Positions 1-9,809 of a DNA stretch of 64,000 bases are shown here, piece after piece. The stretch spans positions 124,001-188,000 of the forward strand of contig NC_064443.1 in NCBI RefSeq assembly GCF_023343835.1, written 5' to 3'. The notes beneath the pieces were generated by a model that was not told where the DNA came from, made no database searches, and saw only the letters and a program-made list of their open reading frames with translations. Positions within the stretch are counted from its first letter, which is position 1. Every line of letters starts with the position of its first letter. The position numbers and the translations under genes are program-made. The DNA comes from Lagopus muta (taxonomy: Eukaryota > Chordata > Aves > Galliformes > Phasianidae).

Positions 1-131
1 TCTGGGGCTCTGCATGGGATCGCGGCCTGGCCACAGCCTGGGGCAGCACGGACTGAGCACCAGAGCCGTGCTGGGCACTCCCTGGCTCAGATCACTTTGT
101 CCTCATGGCCGCAACCCCTTGGTTTCCCCAG

Positions 132-1110
132 GCCCTGGCAGCTGCTCCTCTGCAGCTCCTGTGCTGCGCAAGGCACTCATCGGCGCTGCTCCAACTTGAG
201 TCAGAGCACAGCCAGCTGGGAGTGCAACGCCTGTGCTGGAGAGGGCATCGGTAAGAGGCAAACGGCCACGTGCTGCTGGGCTGGGGCCAGGCGAGGCCTG
301 GCAGCGGCTGCTCAGAGCGGCCTTGCTCAACTCCCTCTAGCCCTGGACAAATGGGAGCCAGTTCCACCCCGTGGCTGTAATTCCGTCCTGCTCACCTTCC
401 TGCCTCCCCTTACAGCCTCCAGCAGCAACTCGGATCTTGCTGAATACAGCACCATCAGCCAGCAGGAAATGGAGCCATCCCAAGGCTCTGCGACACCAGA
501 GAGGAGCAGCTCCAGCACCACCAGCCAGGCGCCATCGGGGCCAGCTGACTGTTCCCACGTGCCTGAGAGCGGCGGCCTGTCCAGGCAGCGCAGGACAGAC
601 CGGAGGAGAATCCGCCCACGTCTACACCGGGATGAAAATGGCTTTAATGAGCCCCAAGAACACCGTGGGAGTAGCCACACTGCTGCCCCAATTGCCGAGA
701 GCAGCACCCTAAACTCTGCCAGCCAGGGGACATCAGAGTCCTCAAGGAACTCCCCTGCAGTTGGCTACAACCTCCGGAGCAGACAGGGGCGGCGAGCTCA
801 GACAAGAAGCCGCTCTCCGTTGCAGTGCCGGGCCCCAGATTCTCCAAGCCAGCCCCGAAGACGCCAAACACGTGGGAGCAGGCAGGCACCAACCCGAAGT
901 GCTGAGAGCGGCACCAACAGACGCACAAGACGGGGAGCACCGCAGCCCTCAAGAGCTTCCACAGCAGCTGATGGAAGCCGGTCCACACAGCCAGGGCGGG
1001 CCCGGACTCGAAGCCGCTCCCCTCTTGAACATCGGGCTGCAGAGACCCGCAGCCAGCCCCGAAGATGCCGCAGGAGCCGCTCCAGGCGGCGAGGGCCAGC
1101 CCAGGGGTGA
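132..1110 (+). CDS. PHF7/G2E3-like PHD-finger protein, last two exons (5' part outside window)
   Basis: Two exons are visible. Exon n-1 is 132-250, after the acceptor ttggtttccccag and ending at GTAAGA; the last exon is 416-1110, after cccttacag, with TGA at 1108-1110. Phases agree (phase 1 on both sides), and the 165 bp intron has no stop in this frame. The first exon gives the C-terminal half of a PHD finger: a CSSC pair, THRRC and WECNAC supply Cys-Cys-His-Cys-Cys-Cys zinc ligands. The last exon is low-complexity, Ser- and Arg-rich and very basic; the motif TRSRSPL..RA....SQPRR occurs twice (about 802-865 and 1000-1068). This build (extended PHD plus basic tail) fits the avian PHF7/G2E3-like family, in which PHF7 is a testis-associated chromatin reader and ubiquitin ligase. 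The family call rests on the PHD pattern; the exact paralogue is unknown. 1-131 is the upstream intron. Confidence 0.72.
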
Positions 1111-1224
1111 AGCCGCTCCCGGGTACCACGTCAGGCCCCGAACATCAACAGCCTGCCCCAATGATGTCGTGGGAGCAGCCATGTGCAAGCTCCAATTGTA
1201 TCCAAAGTCATCACAGTCCATCAC

Positions 1225-1230
1225 AATAAA
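1225..1230 (+). terminator. AATAAA polyadenylation signal of the PHF7-like gene
   Basis: AATAAA lies 115 bp after the stop codon on the same strand, followed by a T/G-rich stretch (about 1255-1280), as expected of a cleavage and polyadenylation site. It suggests a short 3' UTR. Confidence 0.6.
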
Positions 1231-1463
1231 ACTGAGAGTTCCATCACGCCACTGTCAGTTTTGTTCTTCTCTGCCTTTCCCGGGGTGGGCAGCTGTACAG
1301 GCTGGCCCTTCCCCCCAGCACCCAACCCACTCCCTCCTCCCTGCGGCCCGGCTCAGGCTGAGCTGGGTTCTGGCCCCGACTCTGGCGGGGCGCAACGTTT
1401 CCAACACGCAACGGAGGCCAGGCTGGCAGCTGCGGCCCCGTCCTGGGGGCGTTTCCGTCGTCT

Positions 1464-1625
1464 TGGGCACGCCGCTGTGTTTGCGACATGCAGGCAGCCC
1501 TGGGGCTGCTGCGGGCTGCGGCGTGGGCCAGGACCCGGCCTTTCCTCCTGCATTCGGCCAGTGCCACAGTGCCACAGCTCTGAGGGCTGCTGCTGCTGCT
1601 CTGGGGATGCTGCCAGGCAGGGGGT
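1464..1625 (+). repeat. Diverged direct repeat, copy 1 (CpG-depleted)
   Basis: Aligns to 2334-2492 along its length: both run from cttggg.acg.cgc..tgtttg through ggggctgctg.cgg..g, gggctttc.tc.tgc.ttcgg and ctgagggctgc to tgctctggggatg. Many differences are CG in the other copy against TG or CA here. Confidence 0.6.
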
Positions 1626-2333
1626 GACGCAGCCCATCGAGCGCGTGAGCCACTCTCCTCTGCCCCAAAGTCCGGCGTCACGCCTCCTGTGAGAGCAGTA
1701 CCAGTGCTGCCACTGCTCCTAAGCGGGACGGCCACCCTTTCCTTACTCGCTCCAACTGCCCAGAGAAGCAGCCCGCCGCTCTCTCCCTGCATCCAGTGTG
1801 TTCTCCTAACAGCCCCAGCGCAGCGCGTGACGTTTTGCTGCCGTGCCACAGCCGTCTTGCAGCCCCGAGCGCGGTCGCAGCCCCCTTCGCTCTCGCGACA
1901 CGGCGCGTTAGCGGCCTCGTCTCATTCCAGCTTTGCAAGCCCTCCTTCCCACGCCCGCTCCGGGCCCGTCGGCCGCACTCCGCCGCGCACCCAGCGCTCT
2001 CCGGCCGGTGCCCCCGCGCCATCTCCCGCCGGCCGGGCCGTCTGGGCGCGTTCCCTCCCCCTCCGGCTCTCGCTGGCCGCCGCGCATCCGGGGACGCCCC
2101 GCGCGGACTCACGGCGCGGGTGCGGAGCGCGGTCCGCTCGGCGCCTCCGCCCGTCTCCCAGCGCTGGGCCGTGGCGGCCGGGTTCCGTTGCAGCCCGCGC
2201 GCGGCGGTGCGCCGAGCGGGGCCCGGCACAGGGGCTGCCCCCGGCAGCGCGACCTCAGCCGGGGGGGGCGGAGAGGCCGCGTCCGCGTCCTTCCGGGCCG
2301 GGGCCGGCGGCTCGGTGGGAGGCTGCCCGCTTC

Positions 2334-2492
2334 TGGCCTTGGGGACGTCGCCGCGTTTGGCACGCGCGGGCAGAGCCGGGGCTGCTGCCGGCCGTGGGTG
2401 GGCCGGGACACGGGCTTTCGTCGTGCGTTCGGGCGGTGCCGCGGGTCTGAGGGCTGCCGCTGCTCTGGGGATGCCGCCGGGCTGGCGGTGCT
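2334..2492 (+). repeat. Diverged direct repeat, copy 2 (CpG-rich)
   Basis: Partner of 1464-1625, about 870 bp apart in the same orientation. It keeps the CpGs that are mutated in the first copy and lacks a few bases before ctgagggctgc. Confidence 0.6.
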
Positions 2493-2514
2493 GGCCTTGT
2501 CCTTTTACTATCAG

Positions 2515-3250
2515 ACGGTGTAGGAAGTCACTCTCCCTCCTACCTGTAAGCTCCCCTCAAGTACTGGAAGGTCACAGTGAGGTCTCCCTGGAGCCTTCTC
2601 TTCTCCGTGCTGAGCAACCCATCTCCCTCAGCCTGTCTCCATAGGAGAGGTGCTCTTCGTGGCCTCCTCTGGCCCCGCTCCAACAGCCCTCGTTTACTGG
2701 GGCCTCCAGCCTGGATGCAGTGCTCCAGCTGCGGCCTCATGAGGGCGAAGCAGAGGTGGAACAATCCCCTTCCTGCCTGCTGCCGCCCTCTGCTGATGCA
2801 GCCCAGGATGCTGTTGGCCTTCCAGGATGCGAGCGCACGCTGCTGGCTCCTACAGAGCTTTTTGTCCATCAGGACCCCCATGTCCTTCTCTTAGGGCTGC
2901 TCTGAAAGAGCTGTTCTCCCAGTCTGGACACAAATCTGGTATTGCCCCAAGCCAAGTACAGCACCTTGCCCTTAGACTTACTGAGCTTTGCTAAGTTCAC
3001 ATGGGCCCGCTTCTCAAGTTTGTCCCTCTGGATGGGATCCTTTCCTTCCATTTTATCAGCTGCCCCACACAAGTTGGTGCAATCCACAGCCATGCTAATC
3101 CCACTAGAGATGTCATTGGTAATGATGCTGAAGAGCACTGGTCCTAAGACGGACCCCCTGAGGGATACCGCTCGTCACTGGCTCCCTCCTGGACATAACG
3201 CTGCCAACCAGCCACTTCCTCACCCACCAAATCGTCCACGCTTCAAATCC
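2515..3250 (-). mobile_element. CR1 LINE fragment (ORF2 C-terminal part)
   Basis: Read on the minus strand this encodes broken CR1 ORF2: part of the RT region just after the catalytic block (about 3138-2869) and the typical tail with KANSILGCI and RRLQGDL (about 2881-2540). The plus strand has the familiar antisense wording, such as ctccctcagcctgtctccatag. It is truncated at both ends and interrupted by frameshifts. Confidence 0.9.
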
Positions 3251-4137
3251 GTATCTTGGGAAAGACTGGGGAAATCCTGGGAAGATTTTGGGCAGTTGGA
3301 CAAGTGAATCTGAGAGCAGGATTGGCAGCTGTCCCCGGCTTTGGGCTCTTGTGTGGTGGCGTTAGTGGTGGCACTTTGACTTCTTTGGCTGAACCCTGTT
3401 GTTTACTCCAGGTGCATGAAGCCACAAGAAAGGGGGAAGTCCTCAGGTGGCAGCATCCTCCCCAGCAAGTTCTGTTCTAGGTGTCTGTCCTACCTCCGCT
3501 CTGGAGCTGGTGCCTGTGAAGAATGACCTCTCGGGGTGCTGGGACGGCTCTGTCAAGGAAGAACTGCAGGCTGAGCACTGGGCCAGAGAAGTCCAAGGTT
3601 GCAGGTACGGGCTGAGCATGCTTTGTATGAGCAGGACCGCTGTGGGTCAGGGTGAGCGGCCCTGGCCTCACCTGAGGTCACCTGCATTGCAGTTGCGCTT
3701 ATCTTGCTGACAAGAGGCATGGCGGGACTGCAACAGTAAATGTCTGAGCTGAGGTGAGGTTTTGGGAGGGCCTTTCCTTGCTGTATGAGCAGCTCAGGTC
3801 ACAGTGCCCTTTCTTCAGCGATGCGAGGCTGGAGAGCGTGGAGTTGCTTGTCTTTGTCTCACCTGACTCGGAGTAGATGGCTTCTCAGGTGCTGAGATCA
3901 GTCTTTTCCTTGGAGGTGTCGGTAGCTGGTAAGCAGTCCATTTTCTCCTGGACTGACCAATCCATCAGAACCGTGCTTGTGAGATCACAGATCTGGGATT
4001 TGAGGGCTCAGTGGCACCCAGAGCTTTGTGACACAAGGGATAGCTTTGCACAGTGAAAGCTGGTGTGAGGTGCACAGATCTGAGAGAGCTGAGAGTTCAG
4101 TCTAGATGATCTGTGTCTGCAAGCATTCCTGCCTCTG
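3251..4137. other. No recognised feature
   Basis: Moderately GC-rich DNA. I found no exon with consistent frame and splice sites, no tandem repeat, and no match to other parts of the window. It may be old LTR or unique intergenic sequence. Confidence 0.4.
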
Positions 4138-4250
4138 CATCTTCTCCAGGCTGAACAGACTCAGTTCACTCAGCCTTTCTCCATAGCAGAGATGCTCCAG
4201 GCCCCTCGCCATCTTTGTGGCCCTCCACTGTTCTCTTTCCAAGAGATTGT
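4138..4250 (-). mobile_element. Short CR1 LINE fragment
   Basis: The stretch cttctccaggctgaacagac followed by ctcagcctttctccatag and tggccctccactg is the antisense of the CR1 ORF2 tail. About 110 bp survive, abutting the unclassified repeat that begins near 4251. Confidence 0.75.
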
Positions 4251-5100
4251 CTCGCTCCAATTTATAGGAGGGAGAGGAGGTTCTTTTATTATCTATATAC
4301 CCGGCGTGAGATTAAGAAGCAACGGTTCAAATGTTGGTCCGACCAGTTTATTACAAATCTTGATCAGGGAAATGGGGAAGGGGAGGACGGACACTATTAT
4401 GAATTAGGGTAATGGGGGAAGGGAAGGAGGGCGATAGAAAAGATAGGAAAGAATAAGCAAGGAGTCTTTATAGGCAGCAAGAGGGACATAGTCACCACCA
4501 TGGATCCAGCGAGGTTCGTCGTTCAGTCTTTGATCTTCAGTAGCGGTGGGTCGTCAGGCAGAGTTGTCCTGTTGACAACGACGACGGTGAGAAGGACGAC
4601 GACGACCATGGCGATGATGGCCCCTTTTCAATGCTTTCAAAGTGGTGAAGTCAGCTATCTTTGGAGTGACAGCTCAAATCCAAAGTGGTTGAGTCAGCTC
4701 TCCTTTGAGTGGCAGCTTCTGGCTCTGGGATCTCAGCAGAAACTCCTTTGTTCCCATCTTCCAGGCCTTGCCAGCAGATAAGAGGGAGCAGGGGTGCCCA
4801 TCTGCATCCTGTTTCTCACAGAACACGATGGTATCGTTCCCCAATTCTCCCACACCTAGCTGGAGCTGTTTTGTCACAGGCCAGATCTTCCACCAGGAAA
4901 CACTCCTGAGCATTCTCATCCGCTCTGCTACAGAGCAAGCAGTTCTGGGGGAAGGGGCTTTCAAATGTTCCCAAAGCGATATCCATTGTCACACGGTTAG
5001 CACCCATTAGTTGCCTCCTCAACAAATCAATCAGAGTCTTATCGCAAGAAATGCCTCAGGAAGCAAGCTTTGAGCCAAAAAAAACAAAGAAGGATTCTCA
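4251..5100 (-). repeat. Unclassified dispersed repeat with remnant of a Cys-rich, membrane-anchored protein (copy 1)
   Basis: Matches 45713-46480 in inverted orientation over nearly its whole length, with clear divergence. Read on minus, a broken frame holds a cysteine-rich segment (NCLLCSRADENAQEC, then DLACDKTAPARC and FCEKQDADGHPC; about 5025-4785), then FLLRSQSQKLPL, then after a stop or frameshift a hydrophobic stretch, AIIAMVVVVLLTVVVV, followed by NRTT, DPPLLKIKD and a stop (about 4620-4530). The other copy preserves the same end (TVATVVIINQTT, DNPSLLKI, stop), so the hydrophobic C-terminus is real ancestral coding sequence: an ectodomain plus C-terminal membrane anchor. I do not recognise the family. 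An endogenous-virus glycoprotein or a retrocopied host membrane protein are both possible. The 3' part is A/T- and purine-rich, like a UTR. Confidence 0.6.
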
Positions 5101-5104
5101 CAGA

Positions 5105-6260
5105 GATCCCTGTCTGTTTTGTGCTGGGGAGCCCAGAACTGGACGCAGAGCTCCAGATGAGGCCTCAGCAGGGCAGAGCAGAGGGGGAGGATCGCCTCCC
5201 TCGACCTGCTGGCCACGCTCTTTGCAATGCACCCCAGGATGCCATTGGCCTTTTGGCCACCAGGGCACACTGCTGGCTCATGGCCGACCTGCCGTCCCCC
5301 AGGACACCCAGGTCCCTCTCTGCAGAGCTCCTCTCCAGCAGCTCATCCCCCAACCTGTACTGGTGCTTGCAATTATTCCTCCCCAGATGCAAGACTCTAC
5401 ACTTGCTTCTGTTAAACCTCATCTGGTTTTTTACTGCCCAGCTCTCAGCCTGTCCAGCTCTCGCTGAATGGCAGCACGGCCTTCAGCCAATCCTCCCAAC
5501 TTCGTGTCATCAGCAAACTTGCTGAGGGTGGCCACCATCCCCTCATCAAGGTCATTGATGAAGATGTTGAACAAGACCGGACCCAGCACCGACCCCTGAG
5601 GAACACCGCTGCTTACAGGCCTCCAGCCAGACTCTGCACCGCCAACGACGACCCTCTGCCAGCAGCCAATCCTCAACCCACCTCACTGCCCACTCATCTA
5701 TCCCACGCTTCCTCAGCTTTGTTATAAGGATGTTGTGGGGGACAGGATCAAAAGCCTTGCTGAAATCAAGGTAGACTACATCCACTGCTCTCCCCCCATC
5801 CACCCAGCCAGAGACAACATCACAGAAGGCCACCAGGTTGGTGGAGCACGACCTCCCCCTGGTGAACCCATGCTGATTACTCCTGATCACCTCCTTTTCT
5901 TCCAGCTGTCTGGAGATGGCATCCAGCACAGCTGTTCCATCACCTTTCCAGGGACAGAGGTGAGGCTGACTGGCCTATAATTGCCTGGCTCTTCCTTCTT
6001 GCCCTTTTTGAAGACCGCAGTGACATTGGCTCTGCTCCAGTCTTCAGGCACCTCCCCCGTCCCCCAAGGCCTCTCAAAGATGACCGAAAGCGGCTCAGCA
6101 ATCACTACTGCCAGCTCCCCCAGCTCCCGTGGATGCATCCCATCGGCTCCCATGGATTGGTGAACATTGGTGCTGCCTGGGCGCTCCCGGACCACCTCTT
6201 CCCTGACTGCAGGGAGGTCTTCCATTCCCCAGAGCCTCTCACTGGGGGGGAGGGGCAGAG
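5105..6260 (-). mobile_element. CR1 LINE, reverse-transcriptase region (broken)
   Basis: Minus-strand reading gives in order: the region before RT (VHQSMGADGMHPREL, about 6160; ANVTAVFKKGKKEEPGNYRPVSL, about 6040-5975), RT motif A (YLDFSKAFDPVPHN, about 5775), motif B ([15 protein letters not shown], about 5610), motif C with the catalytic FADD (about 5520), then the tail to about 5105. Frameshifts fall after KVMEQ (about 5935) and near 5640. The 5' two thirds, including endonuclease, are absent and no CR1 3' terminus remains. The part from 5289 up is duplicated, inverted, at 16738-17703. Confidence 0.92.
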
Positions 6261-6784
6261 TCCACTTTGGGGGTGGGGGGGGGGAAAGGGGGACATTTGC
6301 TTCAGCCTCTGTTAATGATCCACCCCCCCTCATGCCTTGGAGACCCCCCCCCCCCCCCTTGGGCAAAGAGCACAGAGGGGGTGGGGACAGCGAGAGACAG
6401 TCCTGGGGGGCACCATGTGAGTTCTGGGGGGGGCACATGGTTAAGGGTCCTTTTAGGGGGGGTTACATCCAGGGATGGGGGTCCATGGAGGGAGGAGGGA
6501 CATGTGAGACCTTTATTGTTGGGAGGGGACATGTGGCAATAGACATTTGGAGAAACTGGGTTCTGTGGGGTGATCCCAGGATCTGGGTTCCAAATCTGGG
6601 GGGTGGAAATCCCACACCTTTTCCCATATAGATTTCCCACAAGCTCCCTGTACACCCCTGGGGTCATGCAGAAGAATCTGGACGTGTCCAGGGGGGTCCT
6701 GGGGGCGTCCAGGGGGGTCCTGGCAAAGCTGGGGACACCTTTCACGTCACCCTGGTGGTGATGCATCCCAGAGTTGGGGATGGG
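6240..6784. other. Homopolymer-rich G/C DNA between CR1 and LTR
   Basis: Contains several G runs of 6-10, a C run at 6345-6359 and the pair gtcctgggggcgtccagggg at about 6700. G4-type clusters on + are likely. On minus an AATAAA lies near 6516. No domain is recognisable in the open frames; the sequence is present again in the right arm (16209-16750). Confidence 0.45.
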
Positions 6785-7150
6785 AGTTATTTAGGTGCTT
6801 GGAACAGTGCATCCATCGGCCTTGAGGAAGAACTTAAGCGAGGCAGAAGGAGCTGGAGGAACAAGAAGATGGACACCACCTGGAGATGCCACCATGGCAC
6901 AATGTAACCATGAAGGGCCAATGGCAGGACTGGTGCTGGGCAGCCTGGGCTGATAGCACCAATGAGGTTCTGACAAGTGGACTCTGGAGGGTATATAAGA
7001 TACTGTTGAGGCACTGGGTGCCATTTTGTAGCATCCTGCGTGTGGGTGTCTGTGGTGCGATGGTCCCAGCGAGGAGAGCTGGCGGGTAGAGCAAGGAAAG
7101 ATCGCTAGCCCCTGCAGTGAGGGACCTGTAATGGCGGCGTGTCTGCGGCA
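6785..7150 (+). mobile_element. Endogenous avian retrovirus, 5' LTR
   Basis: Inferred from position and signals: CCAAT boxes (6918-6922, 6958-6962), a strong TATA box (TATATAA 6992-6998), then an R-like segment, ending in CA at 7149-7150, two bases (AG) before a primer-binding site. The left edge is uncertain because no second LTR is present for comparison; 6785 is a guess within about 50 bp. No AATAAA is seen in it. Confidence 0.65.
6992..6998 (+). promoter_or_regulatory. TATA box of the retroviral LTR
   Basis: GGGTATATAAGA, about 155 bp before the LTR end, preceded by CCAAT at 6918 and 6958. Transcription would begin near 7020-7030 and run toward gag at 7254. The inverted copy is at 15995-16001 on minus. 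Confidence 0.65.
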
Positions 7151-7152
7151 AG

Positions 7153-7170
7153 TGGTGCCCGGTGTGAGGA
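7153..7170 (+). promoter_or_regulatory. Retroviral primer-binding site
   Basis: TGGTGCCCGGTGTGAGGA starts two bases after the LTR CA end, the standard spacing. It should pair with the 3' end of a tRNA ending in CACCGGGCACCA. It does not look like the tRNA-Trp site used by avian leukosis-type viruses; the tRNA is not identified. Confidence 0.6.
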
Positions 7171-7253
7171 GCGTGTGGCTGCTGTCCCTGCCGTGTGAGG
7201 GTCGTCTGACTGCAGTCCCTGCTGTCCCTTGGAATAGCTGAGCAGTGGCCACG

Positions 7254-7955
7254 ATGGACTCGGTGATCAAGGTACTGTTACAGCTGGGGAGGGATGATGG
7301 CGGTAAAGATACGCCTTCTGAGAAGGAAATCAGCACCGTGGTGTGCCGGTTCGAACGGGAGGGGGTCTGTGCGGACCGTTTTGATGATGTTTTGAAGCCC
7401 CGCAAACGGGACGAGATTTCTCTCGCCCTTGCGCAGCATGCAGCGACTGCGCGAAAGGCAAACGAGCTGAAAATACGGGGCTTGCTGCTAGGAATGCTTG
7501 GAACAGCTATAGAAGAAGGGGAGGCAAACGGAGCTGCCCGGCAGCCTCTTGGTGCTGCCCCGTCAGACTCGTACAGAAGGAGCGCTCTGCAGTGCGAAGG
7601 GCAGGCGGGGGAGGCGGGGGGGAATGTTTCCTGTCGGGATCCAGAGGCTGCGACACAGCCCTCTGCGCCCCCGGGAAGCGTCTGTGCGCTTGAAGGAGTT
7701 CTGCCGCCGTACCGCGACCCATCCCCCGCCCGTGGAGCTTCTGCGGTTCGAGGAGCTCTGCCCCCATACCCCGACCCATCGCTGCCGCTGCCACCACGAG
7801 CGGAGCGTCCTTGTGCTGATGGCAGGGCGTGTGGCGCTGCTCGTGGCCGCTGCGGAGATGACAAGGAGGGCAGAACGAGCAGGGACGGTGATGGTGACGG
7901 GGAAAGGAGTTACCAGGGTGGCGGAAAGGGTGGATTGACGGACTGGGGAAAGTGA
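7254..7955 (+). CDS. gag: Endogenous retrovirus gag, matrix domain (truncated by frameshift)
   Basis: The first ATG of the frame is 7254 and the stop is at 7953-7955, 233 residues. Residues 1-85 have the layout of alpharetroviral matrix proteins: start MDSVIKVL, a TPSEKEI segment, a Ser/Ala-rich helix, and KIRGLLLGMLG. A Pro-rich linker follows with two PPY motifs (LPPYRDP, LPPYPDP), consistent with late domains that recruit host budding factors. After about residue 170 the frame loses gag character; capsid resumes in another frame near 8000, so the gene is broken. AAG|GTACTG at 7271/7272, 18 nt after the ATG, looks like the splice donor that avian leukosis-type viruses keep inside gag. No intact replication gene is present. 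Confidence 0.75.
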   Translation: MDSVIKVLLQLGRDDGGKDTPSEKEISTVVCRFEREGVCADRFDDVLKPRKRDEISLALAQHAATARKANELKIRGLLLGMLGTAIEEGEANGAARQPLGAAPSDSYRRSALQCEGQAGEAGGNVSCRDPEAATQPSAPPGSVCALEGVLPPYRDPSPARGASAVRGALPPYPDPSLPLPPRAERPCADGRACGAARGRCGDDKEGRTSRDGDGDGERSYQGGGKGGLTDWGK

Positions 7956-7997
7956 GATGTGGTCTGGTTGAGGAGGGGTGATCGTTGGATGCTGTCC

Positions 7998-8560
7998 CGG
8001 TCGTAATTGGCGATAGGGGAAGCCGCGAGCGGGTTTCCCTCGATCCAAAAGGAGCGACCCGCTGATTAGATCGTGTGGACAAACGGGGCTCAATTCGCCC
8101 CTCACTCGGGATGCTTTGGAGGCTCTGACATCCGTGGGTCCCCTCCTCCGTCGTGATGTCACCAATTGGATGCGTGTGGTGCCGTCCCCTGTGCAATCCA
8201 CTTCATGACGGTCCACGCAGTGGATGACGAGCCTTCGGGCAGTACTTGCGGCTGCTGAAGGGGACCCCCAGCACCCGTTCCATGATTCCTCCTGCTGCGT
8301 TTGGCAGGGATGGCCGGGGGATGGGAACTCCCCAGGCACGAGCAGCTAAGCTCAGAGCGGGGCAGCTTCTAGCAGGCGCCGATGCCGGGATCCAGGCATT
8401 GCAGAGGGCGGCTGGGGGGCGGAGTCAGCGGATCGTGGGAGCGAAGGGAGTCCGAGTCCGACAGTCAGCGGCGTGTGGAGTGGCGGCTGTCAGCTCTCAG
8501 CAGCCTCAGAGCTGCGTGACGGCTGTGGGCAGGCAGGCCGCTTGAAGGCAAACGGCCCCG
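7998..8560 (+). pseudogene. gag: Retroviral gag capsid remnant
   Basis: Capsid-like sequence is read across several frames. After a frameshift near 8063 the frame holds SPLTRDALEAL and RRDVTNWMRVV (about 8095-8175), typical of an alpharetroviral-type capsid N-terminal domain, then a stop near 8205 and a further frame with WMTSLRAVLAAAEGDP (about 8215-8270). The rest to 8560 is degenerate. No nucleocapsid zinc knuckle could be confirmed between 8560 and 8800. The part before 8043 is also in the right arm. Confidence 0.65.
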
Positions 8561-8799
8561 TTGGGCGCGGGGTGAGGGGCCCGGTAAGTGCGGGGATCAG
8601 GTTGCAGCGGGCCGTTGGAGCTGCGGGCGGCGCGGACAGAGCGCTCGTCAGTGCCCAGTAGGGGAGGTGCGTGGAGCGAGCGGGCAGAAAGACGGAGCGC
8701 AGCAGGGCGACGGGAATGGGGGGGTCCTGCAGGCCCAGGGTCCCTCCCCCTTCTCTCGGAACGGGCCAGTTTCGCCGCTCGGGTTCGTCGCGCGCCCGC

Positions 8800-9170
8800 A
8801 GCGGCATTAACGCTCGATGGCCGGGATCGGCCTCTCGTTCGAGCGATGATCAGCTGTGCCGGCGCCTCGCCTCCTGAATAGGCGGGACCGCGAGCCATTG
8901 TAGGTACGGCCTTGACAGACTGCGGGGCGGATGTTGCGGCGACTGCAGTGAGGGAATGGCCCGATGGGAGGCCGCGAGTGCCAGCCCGACAGATGCAAGG
9001 GGTAGGAGGTTTCCTTTGGACTGAAATGCAGAGACGAGGCTGCAACCATTTCCGTGGACAGGGAGGGAGAGATGGAACGAGCGGTGCTGATTGTCCCGCT
9101 CAGAGCTCAGGTGCCCGGCACGCTGCTGGGAGAGATTTTCTGACAGCTCTTGGGGCTCGCATCACAAATT
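8800..9170 (+). pseudogene. Retroviral protease remnant
   Basis: An aspartic-protease active site LTDCGAD lies at 8912-8932 (retroviruses usually have Ser or Thr where this has Cys). RPLVRAMIS precedes it (about 8835) and GRDFLTALGARITN follows at 9127-9168, like the alpharetroviral protease end. Between 9010 and 9125 the correct frame is displaced, which implies two compensating indels. Non-functional. Confidence 0.65.
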
Positions 9171-9625
9171 CGTACCAGGGGCCACTGCCTGCCAGTTCTC
9201 ACTACCTACGCAATTCCTTTGTACGGGAGGCAGGATGCTCATCCTGTCTGGTAGATCAGTGCCCCTCCCGCACCATAAAGTCGAAGCGCTCAGACAATTG
9301 GTTGCGCAGGAATTGCGGTGTGGGCACACAGAACCATCGCTTAGTCGATGGAACACACCTGTTCTTGTCATCAAAAAGTCTTGTGGGGCTGATCGCTTGT
9401 TCCATGACTCACGTGCTGTTCATGCTCAGGTGGTTCCTTTTGGAGCTGTACAACAAGGGGGCCGCTTTTGTCGGCCATACCCAAAGGTTGGCCCTCGGTG
9501 ATCATTGATCTCAAGGATTGCTTTTTCTCCATTCCCCTTGCGGAGAGAGACCGGGAAGCATTTGCTTTCACAGTGCCTACGGTAAGCAGTGAAGCGCTGG
9601 CGGAAAGGTATCAGTGGCGGGTGCT
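9171..9625 (+). pseudogene. pol: Retroviral reverse transcriptase, N-terminal fragment
   Basis: The RT fingers/palm start is spread over two or three frames: KVEALRQLV and GHTEPSLSRWNTPV (about 9280-9365), VPFGAVQQG (about 9432), then [11 protein letters not shown] with the first catalytic Asp (about 9510-9540) and [10 protein letters not shown]. The match stops abruptly near 9625, before the second catalytic motif, where sequence flanking the SUN gene begins. RNase H, integrase and env are absent. Confidence 0.75.
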
Positions 9626-9809
9626 GTCGCTCATCCGCCAGGGTTCCGGTGTTGGGGCGCAGGCCGATGAGGACAAGCTTCCAAGCCAGGCGGGTTCCTC
9701 CCGTCCCCTGACGGATGGTGGGGGGGGATGGGGGGTGGTGTTGGCAGGCCTGGCAACCAGGGGCCGCCCTGGTGGTCGATGTTTCCATGGCCGCCTTCTC
9801 ACAGATGTT
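9626..9809 (-). other. Presumed 3' UTR and flank of the SUN-domain gene
   Basis: Follows the SUN stop codon on minus. No AATAAA or ATTAAA was seen on minus here, and the retroviral pol remnant abuts at 9625, so the natural polyadenylation site may have been lost or replaced. Confidence 0.4.

Larger units (their letters stand above)
1231..2510. other. GC-rich, CpG-island-like intergenic DNA
   Basis: No exon with convincing borders was found on either strand. From about 1930 to 2510 CpG is very frequent (runs such as gcgcgcggcggtgcgccgagcgg), like an unmethylated CpG island or promoter; 1231-1900 is GC-rich with fewer CpGs. Long open frames here are expected from stop-poor GC-rich DNA and show no domain. 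It could be the promoter of a gene not otherwise visible. Confidence 0.5.
5289..8042. repeat. Inverted duplication 1, left arm
   Basis: Position x pairs with about 22993-x on the opposite strand (22992 below the C-homopolymer near 6350). Partner 14952-17703. I see only a handful of substitutions, a one-base indel in the C run at 6345-6359 and one near 8036. Both outer and inner CR1/retrovirus sequence continue past this arm (to 5105 and to 9625) but not past the partner, so this arm looks like the donor. Confidence 0.95.

Noticed and set aside
1796-2644. 282- and 253-codon frames in the CpG-rich region
   Set aside because: GC-rich DNA has few stops; overlapping frames on both strands are equally long and none has a domain or splice context.
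6302-6766. 154-codon Pro-rich frame on minus (longer, 292 codons, in the duplicate at 16227)
   Set aside because: In the duplicate the frame merges with CR1 only because of the one-base indel in the C run; no domain, so not a gene.
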